64,000 bases of DNA from Paenalcaligenes hermetiae (GTDB lineage: Bacteria > Pseudomonadota > Gammaproteobacteria > Burkholderiales > Burkholderiaceae_B), in contig NZ_BAABKD010000009.1 of assembly GCF_039543645.1 (NCBI RefSeq), positions 310,001 through 374,000 of the forward strand. The letters run 5' to 3'. A program made the position numbers and the translations under genes. Below, piece after piece: positions 1 through 8,316 of this stretch. How positions within the stretch are numbered: position 1 is the first letter of the stretch; every line of letters begins with the position of its first letter. The notes under the pieces are model-generated. The model saw only the letters and a program-made list of their open reading frames with translations. It was not told the DNA's origin and made no database searches.

Positions 1-54
1 GTCTTTACGATTGGTTAATGTCTTTTTTTATTGTCCTGCTACTGTGAACCTGCT

Positions 55-735
55 ATGAATATCAACGCGCTGTCTGAAATCGAACTTGCCCGCTATTACA
101 TGGTTGAACAACAAATTCGTCCTTGGTATGTCGAAGACGAAAAGGTATTGCAGGCCTTATTCGATGTACCACGCGAGCATTTTGTCCCTCCTGCTTTCAA
201 AGGCATGGCTTTTGCTGATACCGAAATCCCGCTCATTATTGATGCCGTTGATACCAACGAATACATGCTAAAACCCGTCATCGAAGCACGCTTAGCGGTT
301 GAACTCAACCTAAAGCCCACCGATGGGGTGCTGGAAATCGGCACAGGGTCCGGTTATCAAGCCGCCCTACTCGCTCGTCTAGCTCAGCAGGTCACTTCGG
401 TAGAGATCAATAGCACCCTAGCTGCCTTTGCCACAGAAAATCTGCAACGCCAACACGTACAAAATGTAAATGTAGAAATCGGCGACGCCCACGAGGGCTG
501 GGGCACGACGGAATATGATGCTATTTTGCTTACCGGTTCCGTCCCAGTTGTGCCCGATGCACTCAAATACCAGCTCTGTATTGGCGGCCGGCTCGTGGCA
601 GTAGTCGGGCGCTCTCCAGTTATGACGGCTATGCGTATTACACGTACCAGTGCCGCTAGCTTTGAGACCACGCCTCTTTTTGATACGGTCATCAAGCCTT
701 TACGTGGCAGCCGCGTCACCCGCTTTCAGTTTTAA
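55..735 (+). CDS. PIMT-like SAM-dependent methyltransferase
   Basis: Cytosolic class I methyltransferase of the protein-L-isoaspartate O-methyltransferase (PCMT) family, 226 aa from the ATG at 55. An in-frame TTG at 31 would add eight residues, but the family usually begins close to the N(x)ELARxxMVEQQIRPW segment, so the ATG is preferred. SAM motif I (VLEIGTGSGY) lies at residues 92-101, and the VTSVEI strand follows. The position where classical Pcm proteins carry an AAxP-like segment reads TGSVP, so repair of isoaspartate is not certain. The stop codon touches the ATG of the TolC-family gene, suggesting one transcript, a pairing familiar from betaproteobacteria. Family assignment is firm; the substrate is inferred. 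Confidence 0.85.
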   Translation: MNINALSEIELARYYMVEQQIRPWYVEDEKVLQALFDVPREHFVPPAFKGMAFADTEIPLIIDAVDTNEYMLKPVIEARLAVELNLKPTDGVLEIGTGSGYQAALLARLAQQVTSVEINSTLAAFATENLQRQHVQNVNVEIGDAHEGWGTTEYDAILLTGSVPVVPDALKYQLCIGGRLVAVVGRSPVMTAMRITRTSAASFETTPLFDTVIKPLRGSRVTRFQF

Positions 736-2082
736 ATGATGAAAAAAAAGCTGTGTGGTTTTATCTTCGCTGGCCTATTGATAGCCACCCAAGCGGTAGC
801 CACACCGCTCGACCTTTGGCAAGCGTGGCTGCTTGCCCAACAACATGACCCCATCTATGCGGCACAACGCGCACAAACACAGGCCTCTCAAGAGCAAATT
901 GCACAAGCTCGAGCTCGTTTATTACCCGCCGTTGATGCCGTCGCAGGTATCACACACAACGACACCCGCCGCGCTAGCCGCCTGAATCAAAGCAGTGATA
1001 CCCGTGTTAATCAATGGCAGCTGCGGTTAAGCCAACCCCTTTTTGACTTATCGGCTATCGCCCAGTTTGAACGCTCTCGTTACTTGGCATCAATTGCTGT
1101 TTTTGATTTGGAAAATGCCAAACATGAGCTCATGTTACGTGTAGCTCAAACATATTTTGCTATTTTATCTGCCCAAGACAACCTGCGTTCCCTTCAAAGC
1201 CAAAAACAAGCTATAGAGCAACAACTCGCTGCCGCGCAACAAAACTTTGCCTTAGGTGGAGCCACCATCACTGACACCTACGAAGCACAATCTCGTTTAG
1301 ATTTACTCAATGCTCAACTTGTCATCGCCGAAAACAACCTCACTACCGAAAAAAACCAACTAAGTCGTATTTTAGGGCGGCCTGTGCAACATATTGCTCC
1401 GCTTCATCACCAAGCAACCTTGCCCACCCCCGAGCCCTTAGATCCCCACGCGTGGGTGCAACAAGCCAGCCTGGGCAATTTGTCCTTAATGCGAGCTAGC
1501 CTTGCTATGCAGGCCCAACAATATCAGCTCAAAGCGGATCAACACGAACACACCCCTACGGTGACACTACAAGCTCGTAGCGGCAGTCAAAGCAACATGG
1601 GAGTATTTGGCCCTAACACCAGCCCTCGTTCTTTGGATAGCAGCATAGGTGTGGAACTAAGCATTCCTTTATACCAAGGTGGTGCTATAGCCTCTAGAGT
1701 GCGAGAAAACGCTTCTCTTTTACAACAAAAGCATTACGAACAAGAAAATGCGCGACGCCAAGCAGAAGAGCAAGTCCGTAGTTATTTTAGTGGTGTATTG
1801 GCGGGCTTACACGAAGTGAAAGCCCTAGAGGCAGCAGAAAAATCTAGCCGTGCTGCATGGGAAGCCAACCAAACTGCTTATGAGATTGGTGTACGCATTA
1901 ATATTGACGTACTTAATGCCCAACAACAGCTTTATGAAACTCAGCGTGCGCTTGCTCAAGCTCGTTACAACACCCTATTGCAGGGGCTACGCCTGAAGCA
2001 AGCAGCTGGGTTATTACGCGCTGAGGATATAGCCGCGTTAAATACATTGTTAGCACCAGCTAACTCATCACTAATGCAATGA
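736..2082 (+). CDS. tolC: TolC-family outer-membrane efflux/secretion protein
   Basis: Outer-membrane channel component for type I secretion or tripartite efflux, 448 aa. An N-terminal signal peptide probably ends after AVA near residue 22. Two outer-membrane efflux repeats rich in long alpha-helix (Q/A/L heptads, e.g. around residues 130-210 and 330-430) form the periplasmic barrel in this family. Two adjacent ATG codons (736 and 739) could each start it; the first directly follows the upstream stop codon. No inner-membrane pump or membrane-fusion protein is next to it, so it probably serves several systems. Assignment to the family is sure; the name tolC reflects family rather than proven orthology. 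Confidence 0.88.
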   Translation: MMKKKLCGFIFAGLLIATQAVATPLDLWQAWLLAQQHDPIYAAQRAQTQASQEQIAQARARLLPAVDAVAGITHNDTRRASRLNQSSDTRVNQWQLRLSQPLFDLSAIAQFERSRYLASIAVFDLENAKHELMLRVAQTYFAILSAQDNLRSLQSQKQAIEQQLAAAQQNFALGGATITDTYEAQSRLDLLNAQLVIAENNLTTEKNQLSRILGRPVQHIAPLHHQATLPTPEPLDPHAWVQQASLGNLSLMRASLAMQAQQYQLKADQHEHTPTVTLQARSGSQSNMGVFGPNTSPRSLDSSIGVELSIPLYQGGAIASRVRENASLLQQKHYEQENARRQAEEQVRSYFSGVLAGLHEVKALEAAEKSSRAAWEANQTAYEIGVRINIDVLNAQQQLYETQRALAQARYNTLLQGLRLKQAAGLLRAEDIAALNTLLAPANSSLMQ

Positions 2083-2092
2083 CCGCATCGCA

Positions 2093-2578
2093 TTATTGTG
2101 GAGCGCGAATTTTTTTGACTAAGGCCGTCGTTGATCGATCAAATGCGATTGGGATGGCAACGGCGTCCCCGCCCCAACTGCGCACTAAGGCCGTCTCTGG
2201 CAGAGTTTCCATATCATAGTCCCCACCTTTTACGATTAAATCCGGCTTAAGTTCAGCAATCAATTGCTCCGGTGTGGACTCCGTAAAAATGGTGACCGCA
2301 GTCGTGGATGCCAAAGCGGCTAATAAAGCACAACGATCCTGCTCCTGATTAATGGGTCGATCAGAGCCTTTATTCAGGGTGCGCACCGATTGATCAGAAT
2401 TCACCGCTACTATTAAGCTGGCTCCTAGCTGTGCCGCTTGATCCAAATAGCTTGCATGACCACGATGCAAAATATCAAACACCCCATTTGTAAAGACCAA
2501 TGGGCGAGGCAGTTCCCCTGCTGCCACCGCCCTAATCAGATCGCTACGAGAATAGATTTTTTTCTCAAAGCTAGGCAT
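2093..2578 (-). CDS. rfaE2: D-glycero-beta-D-manno-heptose 1-phosphate adenylyltransferase
   Basis: Transfers AMP from ATP to heptose 1-phosphate in ADP-heptose synthesis for the LPS inner core; cytosolic. The 161-aa protein is the nucleotidyltransferase half that forms the C-terminal domain of bifunctional HldE in enterobacteria; here it stands alone. The nucleotide-binding HxGH motif is HRGH at residues 38-41, inside NGVFDILHRGH, and VKGGDYD occurs near residue 130. The ATG at 2578 lies one base past the upstream gene's stop; an upstream in-frame ATG at 2590 would overlap that gene. It converges on the TolC-family gene with only 10 bases between stops. A possible GmhA partner is at 35.5 kb. 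Confidence 0.93.
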   Translation of the reverse strand: MPSFEKKIYSRSDLIRAVAAGELPRPLVFTNGVFDILHRGHASYLDQAAQLGASLIVAVNSDQSVRTLNKGSDRPINQEQDRCALLAALASTTAVTIFTESTPEQLIAELKPDLIVKGGDYDMETLPETALVRSWGGDAVAIPIAFDRSTTALVKKIRAPQ

Positions 2579-2579
2579 A

Positions 2580-3431
2580 TTAAGCCACAACTATTTTTTT
2601 GCTTAGGTCTTTACGATAACGGTTTAACGCCGCAGGCGACTCAAAGTCTTCTCCCATCAGCAGCGACATATTATGCAAAATACGTGTACTGACCTTGCCT
2701 TCCCATTCTTTATCAAAGCGGATCTGGTTGTCGAGCCAGTTTTCTAACCAACCAGGTGATGGCAGTTTAGATTGCACGGTGTCATTAGGGAACATGGACT
2801 TGTTCACGTGCAAATTCGTAGGGTGTAGAGCCTGAGCTGTACGATGCGCCGATGCCATCAATACGCCAATTTTAGAAAAAGCCAAACGTGTTTCTAATTC
2901 TGCCTGCTCATCACCTAACTTTAGAGCGCGACGCATATAGCGTAAATATGCTCCAGCATGGCGTGCTTCGTCCTGAGCCACGATCTGATAAATGGCTTTA
3001 ATCACCGGCTCGGTATGCCATTCTGCAGCACGGCGATACCAGTGATTAAGACGAATCTCACCACAGAAGTGCAGCATTAGGGTCTCCATGGCTGGAGCAG
3101 GATCAAACTCGAAGCGTACTTTGTGCAATTCCTCTTCGGTAGGCACCAGCTCTGGACGAAAACGTCGTAAGTACTCAATTAAAACCAATGAGTGTTTTTG
3201 CTCTTCAAAAAACCACACCGACATAAATGCACAAAAATCACTGTCATCGCGGTTATCACGCAGGAACATTTCTGTCGCCGGCAAAGCAGCCCATTCAGTA
3301 ATGGCGTTCATTTTAATGGTGTAAGCCTGCTCATCTGTGAGCTTGCTACCATCAAAATCATCCCATGGAATATCGTGTGCCATATTCCATCGTACTGCTT
3401 CCATGGATTTAAAGAGTTCAGGGTAAAGCAT
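2580..3431 (-). CDS. Ferritin-like di-iron domain protein
   Basis: A 283-aa predicted cytosolic four-helix-bundle protein of the ferritin-like superfamily. Two ExxH motifs are visible (E77-x-x-H80 within FFEEQKH and E155-x-x-H158 within QDEARH), with further carboxylates E46, E54 and E125 in helical context, the pattern expected for a di-iron oxygenase or oxidase such as acyl-ACP desaturases. The start at 3431 is chosen because AAGGAT lies seven bases upstream; the longer reading frame has no such site. It precedes rfaE2 on the same strand with one base between genes. The reaction is unknown: fatty-acid or hydroxylase chemistry would fit, and no pathway partner is adjacent. Confidence 0.75.
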   Translation of the reverse strand: MLYPELFKSMEAVRWNMAHDIPWDDFDGSKLTDEQAYTIKMNAITEWAALPATEMFLRDNRDDSDFCAFMSVWFFEEQKHSLVLIEYLRRFRPELVPTEEELHKVRFEFDPAPAMETLMLHFCGEIRLNHWYRRAAEWHTEPVIKAIYQIVAQDEARHAGAYLRYMRRALKLGDEQAELETRLAFSKIGVLMASAHRTAQALHPTNLHVNKSMFPNDTVQSKLPSPGWLENWLDNQIRFDKEWEGKVSTRILHNMSLLMGEDFESPAALNRYRKDLSKKIVVA

Positions 3432-3493
3432 AGTTATCCTTATGGTATTGGTGGAGTGGTAACAAGACACAATGCTTACACCACTGCATAACA

Positions 3494-3536
3494 CGTATTA
3501 GTCTGAAATTATTTGTTTAAATCTAATACGCGTATT
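3494..3536. repeat. Inverted repeat and palindrome upstream of the ferritin-like gene
   Basis: CGTATTAG (3494-3501) recurs inverted as CTAATACG (3523-3530), and the second copy is part of a perfect 12-bp palindrome AATACGCGTATT (3525-3536). The cluster lies 63-105 bases upstream of the ferritin-like start and just downstream of ubiB. It could be an operator for the ferritin-like gene or a weak hairpin after an opposing unit; there is no clear T-run for termination of ubiB. Confidence 0.4.
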
Positions 3537-3585
3537 CTTCAAAAAAATGACCATTGCCAATATACAACAGCCATTTAGCCTAGAG

Positions 3586-5139
3586 TTAACGCACTAATGC
3601 CCATAGTGCAACCACAACAGCTACGCCTAGTACAGCGCATAATGCGGCCAATAGCCGATTATTTTGTTGCTGCGACTGACGTAACAAACGTAATTCATCA
3701 TGAAGCGCCGGCAAAGCATCAGGGCGACTTAAATTTTCGTAAACCAAACGGGGAATTTGGGGAAGTAGTTGTGACCACTGCCCGGCCTCTTTGGTTAAAC
3801 GCTCTTTTAAGCCTTGAGCTCCTATGCGCTGACGCATCCAGTTTTCTAAATAGGGTTTAGCCGTATCCCAAAGATCTAACTCAGGATCCAGGTCACGCCC
3901 CATGCCTTCAACGTTTAACAACGTTTTTTGCAACAAAACCAACTGCGGTTGAATCTCTACATTAAAACGCCGCGAGGTTTGAAATAAGCGTAATAACACC
4001 TGACCGAGCGATATTTGCGACAAGGGTCGGTCAAAATAGGGTTCACAAACGGCACGTACGGCGCCCTCTAGCTCTTCCTCACGCGTGTCAGGGGGTACCC
4101 AGCCTGACTCGATATGCAGCTGTGCAACTCTCCGGTAGTCACGCTGGAAGAAAGCCAAAAAATTTTGGGCTAAATAGTTTTTATCAAACTCAGAGAGTGA
4201 GCCCACAATCCCAAAATCTAGTGCAATATAGCGCCCTAACGTGGCCGGATCATCAGAAACATAAATATTACCTGGGTGCATGTCCGCATGGAAAAAGCCA
4301 TCGCTAAAAACCTGACTAAAAAAGATTTCAACGCCCTTGCGAGCCAAATCTTTTAAGTCAACACCGGCTTCGAGTAAGCGATCAACTTGGCTAACTGGTA
4401 TGCCTTTCATGCGTTGCATGGTAAAAACATTTGTCGCGCAATAGTCCCAATACACCTCGGGAACTATTAATAAATCAGCACGCCCTGTTTCTGGTCCAAA
4501 ATTTCGACGCAATTGACTACAGTTAGAAGCTTCGCGAATTAAATCTAGCTCATCATGCAAATATTTTTCGAATTCAGCCACTACCTCGCGCGGGCGTAAA
4601 CGTCGCGCATCTACTAATAGACGCTGCACTATGTTGGCAAAAGTGCGCATCAACGCCAAGTCTTTGTCTATGACCTCGCGCATACCTGGTCGCAACACTT
4701 TGACCGCCGCCTCGCGCCCATCAGGCAAAATAGCAAAATGGACTTGTGCAATCGATGCCGAAGCCACTGGATCGACTTCGAAGTGTTTAAAAATCACATG
4801 CGGCGATGCACCCAGTGCTTTCTCTACCGTTTTTGCGGCTAGCTCTGATGAAAACGGGGGAACACGATCCTGTAATCGAGCAAGCTCCTGCGCTATATCC
4901 GCAGGAATCAAATCGCGCCGTGTAGACAGGACCTGACCAAACTTAACAAAAACGGGACCAAGCGCCTCCAGGGCTAGACGTAAACGCACCCCACGGCTTA
5001 ATTTCGGTTGACGTCCCAAGCGTACCCAACGTAATAAACGATGCGTCCATGGGTGTTGAATACTTGAAAGCACCAGCTCATCCAAACGGTACTTAAAAGC
5101 AATGTATAAAATAAAGATAAACCGACGAATGCGCAGCAT
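3586..5139 (-). CDS. ubiB: Ubiquinone biosynthesis atypical kinase/ATPase UbiB
   Basis: ABC1/ADCK-family atypical kinase needed for coenzyme Q synthesis, 517 aa, membrane-associated. The family hallmark KxGQ motif is KFGQ at residues 66-69, followed by the QELARLQDRVPPF segment; ASIAQVH is the alanine-rich loop replacement, and HADMHPGN and LDFGIVG are the catalytic and metal-binding loops. Two hydrophobic stretches at the extreme C-terminus (from about residue 493) anchor it in the membrane. The start is supported by AAGGAT seven bases upstream, which overlaps the end of ubiJ. It is the last gene of the ubiquinone block, three bases after ubiJ, so translational coupling is likely. Confidence 0.96.
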   Translation of the reverse strand: MLRIRRFIFILYIAFKYRLDELVLSSIQHPWTHRLLRWVRLGRQPKLSRGVRLRLALEALGPVFVKFGQVLSTRRDLIPADIAQELARLQDRVPPFSSELAAKTVEKALGASPHVIFKHFEVDPVASASIAQVHFAILPDGREAAVKVLRPGMREVIDKDLALMRTFANIVQRLLVDARRLRPREVVAEFEKYLHDELDLIREASNCSQLRRNFGPETGRADLLIVPEVYWDYCATNVFTMQRMKGIPVSQVDRLLEAGVDLKDLARKGVEIFFSQVFSDGFFHADMHPGNIYVSDDPATLGRYIALDFGIVGSLSEFDKNYLAQNFLAFFQRDYRRVAQLHIESGWVPPDTREEELEGAVRAVCEPYFDRPLSQISLGQVLLRLFQTSRRFNVEIQPQLVLLQKTLLNVEGMGRDLDPELDLWDTAKPYLENWMRQRIGAQGLKERLTKEAGQWSQLLPQIPRLVYENLSRPDALPALHDELRLLRQSQQQNNRLLAALCAVLGVAVVVALWALVR

Positions 5140-5142
5140 GGT

Positions 5143-5781
5143 TTATCCTTTTAGGGCGAGCAAATGAGTACGTTGCTCAAGAGCTTGCAAACGTTGCTCT
5201 AACTGCTGCAATTGCACTTGCCAGCTATGCAGATAATCGCGACTGACTAAGATACCGCTTTCCTCGCCCAAAAACTCGGCCATGTTTGCCTGCAGGTGTT
5301 GCTGTGTGCGCTGACCAAAACCGATCAACTGCTTTAAAGCAGCCATTACACGCACAGCGATAATATCCCCCGTAAAGCGTGCAATCTCGGCTTCGGGGTC
5401 CAAGCGCAACTGGCTTAACACTTGAGCTAATGCATTTGCTAAGCCCGCATCGCCTTGGATATGCACCAAAGCTAATAAAGCGTCGGGATCTTTTGTGGCC
5501 AACGCCGCTGGCAACTGATTAAGCCGTGGGGTTGGTATAGCCAACTGCACATCTGCCACAATAGCTGGATCTGTTAACTGCAGCAAACCAGCATAAGTGA
5601 ATGTTAGCGGTAAATCTAAGGCCCCTACACGCAATAACAATGTACGCCCAGCATATACGGCTAAACGCTCTTGCGCCCATGGCTCCCGGCTTAAAACGGC
5701 ATTAAGCGCCCGCACAAGCAGTGTTGTGGGGCGCATAGCTGCCGGTATGGGCAGCGAAGCAAAAAGGGTTGGTAACGACAC
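5143..5781 (-). CDS. ubiJ: Ubiquinone biosynthesis accessory factor UbiJ (SCP2 domain)
   Basis: Lipid-binding accessory factor of the soluble ubiquinone-synthesis complex, 212 aa. An SCP2-like sterol-carrier domain spans roughly residues 25-125, and the C-terminus (about 175-208) is a Q/L-rich coiled coil, as in enterobacterial UbiJ. The start is a GTG at 5781, chosen because AGGTGG sits five bases upstream and the protein then begins at the usual place; no ATG is near. It lies directly upstream of ubiB, the same order as in the ubiE-ubiJ-ubiB operon of enterobacteria, although here two other genes separate it from ubiE. Confidence 0.88.
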   Translation of the reverse strand: MSLPTLFASLPIPAAMRPTTLLVRALNAVLSREPWAQERLAVYAGRTLLLRVGALDLPLTFTYAGLLQLTDPAIVADVQLAIPTPRLNQLPAALATKDPDALLALVHIQGDAGLANALAQVLSQLRLDPEAEIARFTGDIIAVRVMAALKQLIGFGQRTQQHLQANMAEFLGEESGILVSRDYLHSWQVQLQQLEQRLQALEQRTHLLALKG

Positions 5782-5832
5782 AATCCACCTATAGCTTGGA
5801 TAAAACCTTAGTTTAACCCGTAGTATAAGGGA

Positions 5833-6807
5833 TTAGTGGCTTGGGTTAATCTGTTGGATACCAGCCAACAACCAACCGCTATTATCCGCTTTGTAAAGGT
5901 TCCAAACCTCTTCAAAACTAAATGCTTCAGAGTCTGGCGTTTCGCGTAACATGCCTGAATAGCGTACGCTAGCCAAATGTCCGTCCGCCACTTTTTCAAT
6001 ACCCAACAGCTCAGCATTCAACAACACGATCTGTGTTTGTTGCCCGCCCTCGCGTGCTGTGATTTCTGGGGTGAGCTCTTTCAGTAAGTCATCCGTTAGG
6101 TATTCGCGCAATGCAGCAGGATTACCCTGATCCCATAGCTCCTGAATATGGCGGAATTGCTGTTTAGCATTATTTAAAAAGACCGAGATATCAAAATCAG
6201 CTGGGATAAACCAAGAAGGATCGATTTCTTGAGTCGATGACTGAGCGCTTGCTGCAACGGAGGCAGCCCCTGCCGTTGCCGCCGTAGACCCCATTGCAGG
6301 GGACGACGCCGGCATTTGTGGCGATGACTCACGATACATTGGGGCAGATGTATTCGCCGCCTGCGTAACTGGGCGTGCTGCACCACCACGTAAACGACGT
6401 ACCAAGAACATCACCGCAAAAATCACTAGACCAATAAGCACCATGCTAGACAGTGCTTCTAACAAGGGCCCGCCTAAGCCTAGGCTAGATAATAGCGCCG
6501 CAATGCCCAAACCTGCCGCAATCCCTGCAATAGGACCTAAAAAGCGAGAAAAACCGCTTTTGGGCTGCTGCGCAGCACTATTACGAGCCGCATTGGCATT
6601 GGCCGGTGTGGCCGCATTGCGATTGGCTGTAGCAGCTGGTGGCTGCACAGCTTGACGTTGTTTCATAACATTAGTGGATTGGCGCCCGAAGCTTTTGCCC
6701 CCGCCAATTCGACGTGCCTCGGCATCAAACGATGCCGTCAACATAGTAAGGGTAGATATCGCAAGAACGGCTACCGCCGCAAAACGGGATAAACGTTTAG
6801 AAATCAT
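5833..6807 (-). CDS. Tim44-like domain membrane protein
   Basis: A 324-aa protein with an N-terminal signal or anchor segment (residues 1-30), a low-complexity A/N/P/Q linker (about 50-85), a strongly hydrophobic central pair of segments (about 90-140, GIAAGLGIAALLSSLG then VLIGLVIFAVMFLV), a second low-complexity linker and a C-terminal Tim44-like domain (about 195-320). The start at 6807 is supported by AGGAGC seven bases upstream. Such proteins are common in proteobacteria and are membrane-anchored, but their function is unknown. Its position between the thioesterase and ubiJ, on the same strand as the ubiquinone genes, hints at a link to membrane lipid or quinone work, which is inference only. 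Confidence 0.8.
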   Translation of the reverse strand: MISKRLSRFAAVAVLAISTLTMLTASFDAEARRIGGGKSFGRQSTNVMKQRQAVQPPAATANRNAATPANANAARNSAAQQPKSGFSRFLGPIAGIAAGLGIAALLSSLGLGGPLLEALSSMVLIGLVIFAVMFLVRRLRGGAARPVTQAANTSAPMYRESSPQMPASSPAMGSTAATAGAASVAASAQSSTQEIDPSWFIPADFDISVFLNNAKQQFRHIQELWDQGNPAALREYLTDDLLKELTPEITAREGGQQTQIVLLNAELLGIEKVADGHLASVRYSGMLRETPDSEAFSFEEVWNLYKADNSGWLLAGIQQINPSH

Positions 6808-6910
6808 AAATGCTCCTGTGGGCGGTATCACCCCACCCTATACAGTGGATGTAAACTGACTATAAGCTGACAGCATAGCATAAAAAGGGCTTTTACTTTA
6901 TTTTTTCCGC

Positions 6911-7330
6911 TCACATAATGCTTTTCAGTGCCGTCTTAGTTTCCTCTGACAACGGTTTTTTTTGGCGTGTTTCTCGATCTGCTGTCACGATCACGGTTTT
7001 ACCTACAGCCACACAGGTATCCCCTACAAAAATCACTTGCTCTGTTGTAAAAGAGGTTGTGCCAATATGTATGACTCGTGTTCCTATAGTGACCGTATTC
7101 GGCCATGTTAGCTCTGCCAAATAATCCACAGAAATATGAGCCATCATAAACATGGTTTTACCATGTCCTAGTTTATGTTTAGGATCACGTAACAACTGCA
7201 CACGCCCCACTTCTAAAAGTGTTACGTACACGGCATTATTAATATGTCCCTGAGCATCCGTATCACGATAACGCAAGCGCTCTTCTAAGCGTAAGGGATA
7301 CTCCTCCAGCCTATATTTATTTTTCTGCAT
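6911..7330 (-). CDS. 4-hydroxybenzoyl-CoA-type (hotdog) acyl-CoA thioesterase
   Basis: A 139-aa single hotdog-fold thioesterase predicted to hydrolyse an acyl- or aroyl-CoA in the cytosol. The catalytic segment YRDTDAQGHINNAVY (about residues 21-35) has the Asp-x-x-GH-x-NN signature of the 4HBT/YbgC group. A strong GGAGG lies seven bases before the ATG at 7330. It sits between ubiE and the Tim44-domain gene, all on the minus strand. Since ubiquinone is built from 4-hydroxybenzoate the placement is suggestive, but a role in the pathway cannot be shown; a general acyl-CoA thioesterase is as likely. Confidence 0.8.
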   Translation of the reverse strand: MQKNKYRLEEYPLRLEERLRYRDTDAQGHINNAVYVTLLEVGRVQLLRDPKHKLGHGKTMFMMAHISVDYLAELTWPNTVTIGTRVIHIGTTSFTTEQVIFVGDTCVAVGKTVIVTADRETRQKKPLSEETKTALKSIM

Positions 7331-7349
7331 TTTTCCTCCAAAAACAGCA

Positions 7350-7378
7350 AAAGCAGCATCTTACAACGATGCTGCTTT
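7350..7378 (-). terminator. Intrinsic terminator after ubiE
   Basis: AAAGCAGCATC (7350-7360) and GATGCTGCTTT (7368-7378) form an 11-bp perfect stem with a 7-base loop. Read on the minus strand it follows the ubiE stop at 7405 and is trailed by T-rich sequence, so ubiE can end here before the thioesterase gene. Confidence 0.75.
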
Positions 7379-7404
7379 ATTTAATAGCGTAACAATAACT
7401 CTAA

Positions 7405-8169
7405 CTAATCAAGCCGAATTCCTTCGTGCAAAGCGCAAATACCTGCCGTTAAGTTAAAATACTGTACGCGCTCTAACCCCACGTCACGCATCATTTGTGC
7501 CAGGGTTTCTTGATCTGGGTGCATGCGAATTGATTCCGCTAAATAACGATAGCTGTCTTCATCTTGTGCTACGATTTTTCCTATCTTGGGCAAGATATTA
7601 AATGAATACCAATCGTAAGCCGGAGCCAAAGGTTTAGCAATTTGAGAAAACTCGAGTACAAGTAATTTCCCACCAGGTTTTAACACCCGATACATTTCTG
7701 CCAACGCCTGATCTTTGTGTGTCATATTGCGCAAGCCAAAAGCCACACTGACACGATCAAAATAGCCATCAGGAAAGGGAAGATACTCAGCATCACACAC
7801 AGCAACTGGTGTCACAATACCCTTGTCTAGCAGACGATCTCGCCCAACACCTAACATAGAGCTATTAATATCAGTTAGCCAAACCTGGCCACTGGGACCG
7901 ACTTTGCGAGCAAAAGCCTTGGAAAGATCGCCCGTACCACCGGCGATATCCAGAATTTTCATACCCGGTCGCACTGCGGCGCGACCAATAGTGAACGATT
8001 TCCAAATGCGATGCAGTCCACCTGACATCAAATCATTCATGACGTCATAGCGCTGCGCTACTGAGTGAAAAACCTCTGCAACTTTGGTGGCCTTTTCATG
8101 CTCAGCGACCGTTTGAAAACCAAAGTGCGTGGTTTCAGTAGACTGGGGTTGAGGTGTTTTATTTTCCAT
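7405..8169 (-). CDS. ubiE: Demethylubiquinone/demethylmenaquinone C-methyltransferase UbiE
   Basis: SAM-dependent C-methyltransferase acting on the quinone ring in ubiquinone (and menaquinone, where present) synthesis; 254 aa, cytosolic or membrane-associated. Diagnostic segments are HFGFQTV near the N-terminus, the SAM motif DIAGGTGDLSKAF (about residues 93-105), the NMTHKDQALAEMYRVLKPGGKL block (about 146-167) and the C-terminal LTAGICALHEGIR. Length and ends match the family. It heads the minus-strand ubiquinone block and is separated from the following thioesterase gene by a terminator hairpin. The unit runs away from the divergent phoB gene. Confidence 0.96.
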   Translation of the reverse strand: MENKTPQPQSTETTHFGFQTVAEHEKATKVAEVFHSVAQRYDVMNDLMSGGLHRIWKSFTIGRAAVRPGMKILDIAGGTGDLSKAFARKVGPSGQVWLTDINSSMLGVGRDRLLDKGIVTPVAVCDAEYLPFPDGYFDRVSVAFGLRNMTHKDQALAEMYRVLKPGGKLLVLEFSQIAKPLAPAYDWYSFNILPKIGKIVAQDEDSYRYLAESIRMHPDQETLAQMMRDVGLERVQYFNLTAGICALHEGIRLD

Positions 8170-8316
8170 GATGCTGTAATCGTACCGTAAAAAGCCACTA
8201 AAAAGCGAAGCGTCCGCTGAAAAAGTCCATATATTTACATCGAATTTTCACAAACCTGAAACATTAACGCCATATTATGGAGCTATTGTTAATTATCTCA
8301 GTTTTATTTCAGCACC

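Noticed and set aside
8170..8316. Possible PhoB-binding repeats between ubiE and phoB
   Set aside because: No direct repeat close enough to the CTGTCAT-type consensus at 11-base spacing was found.
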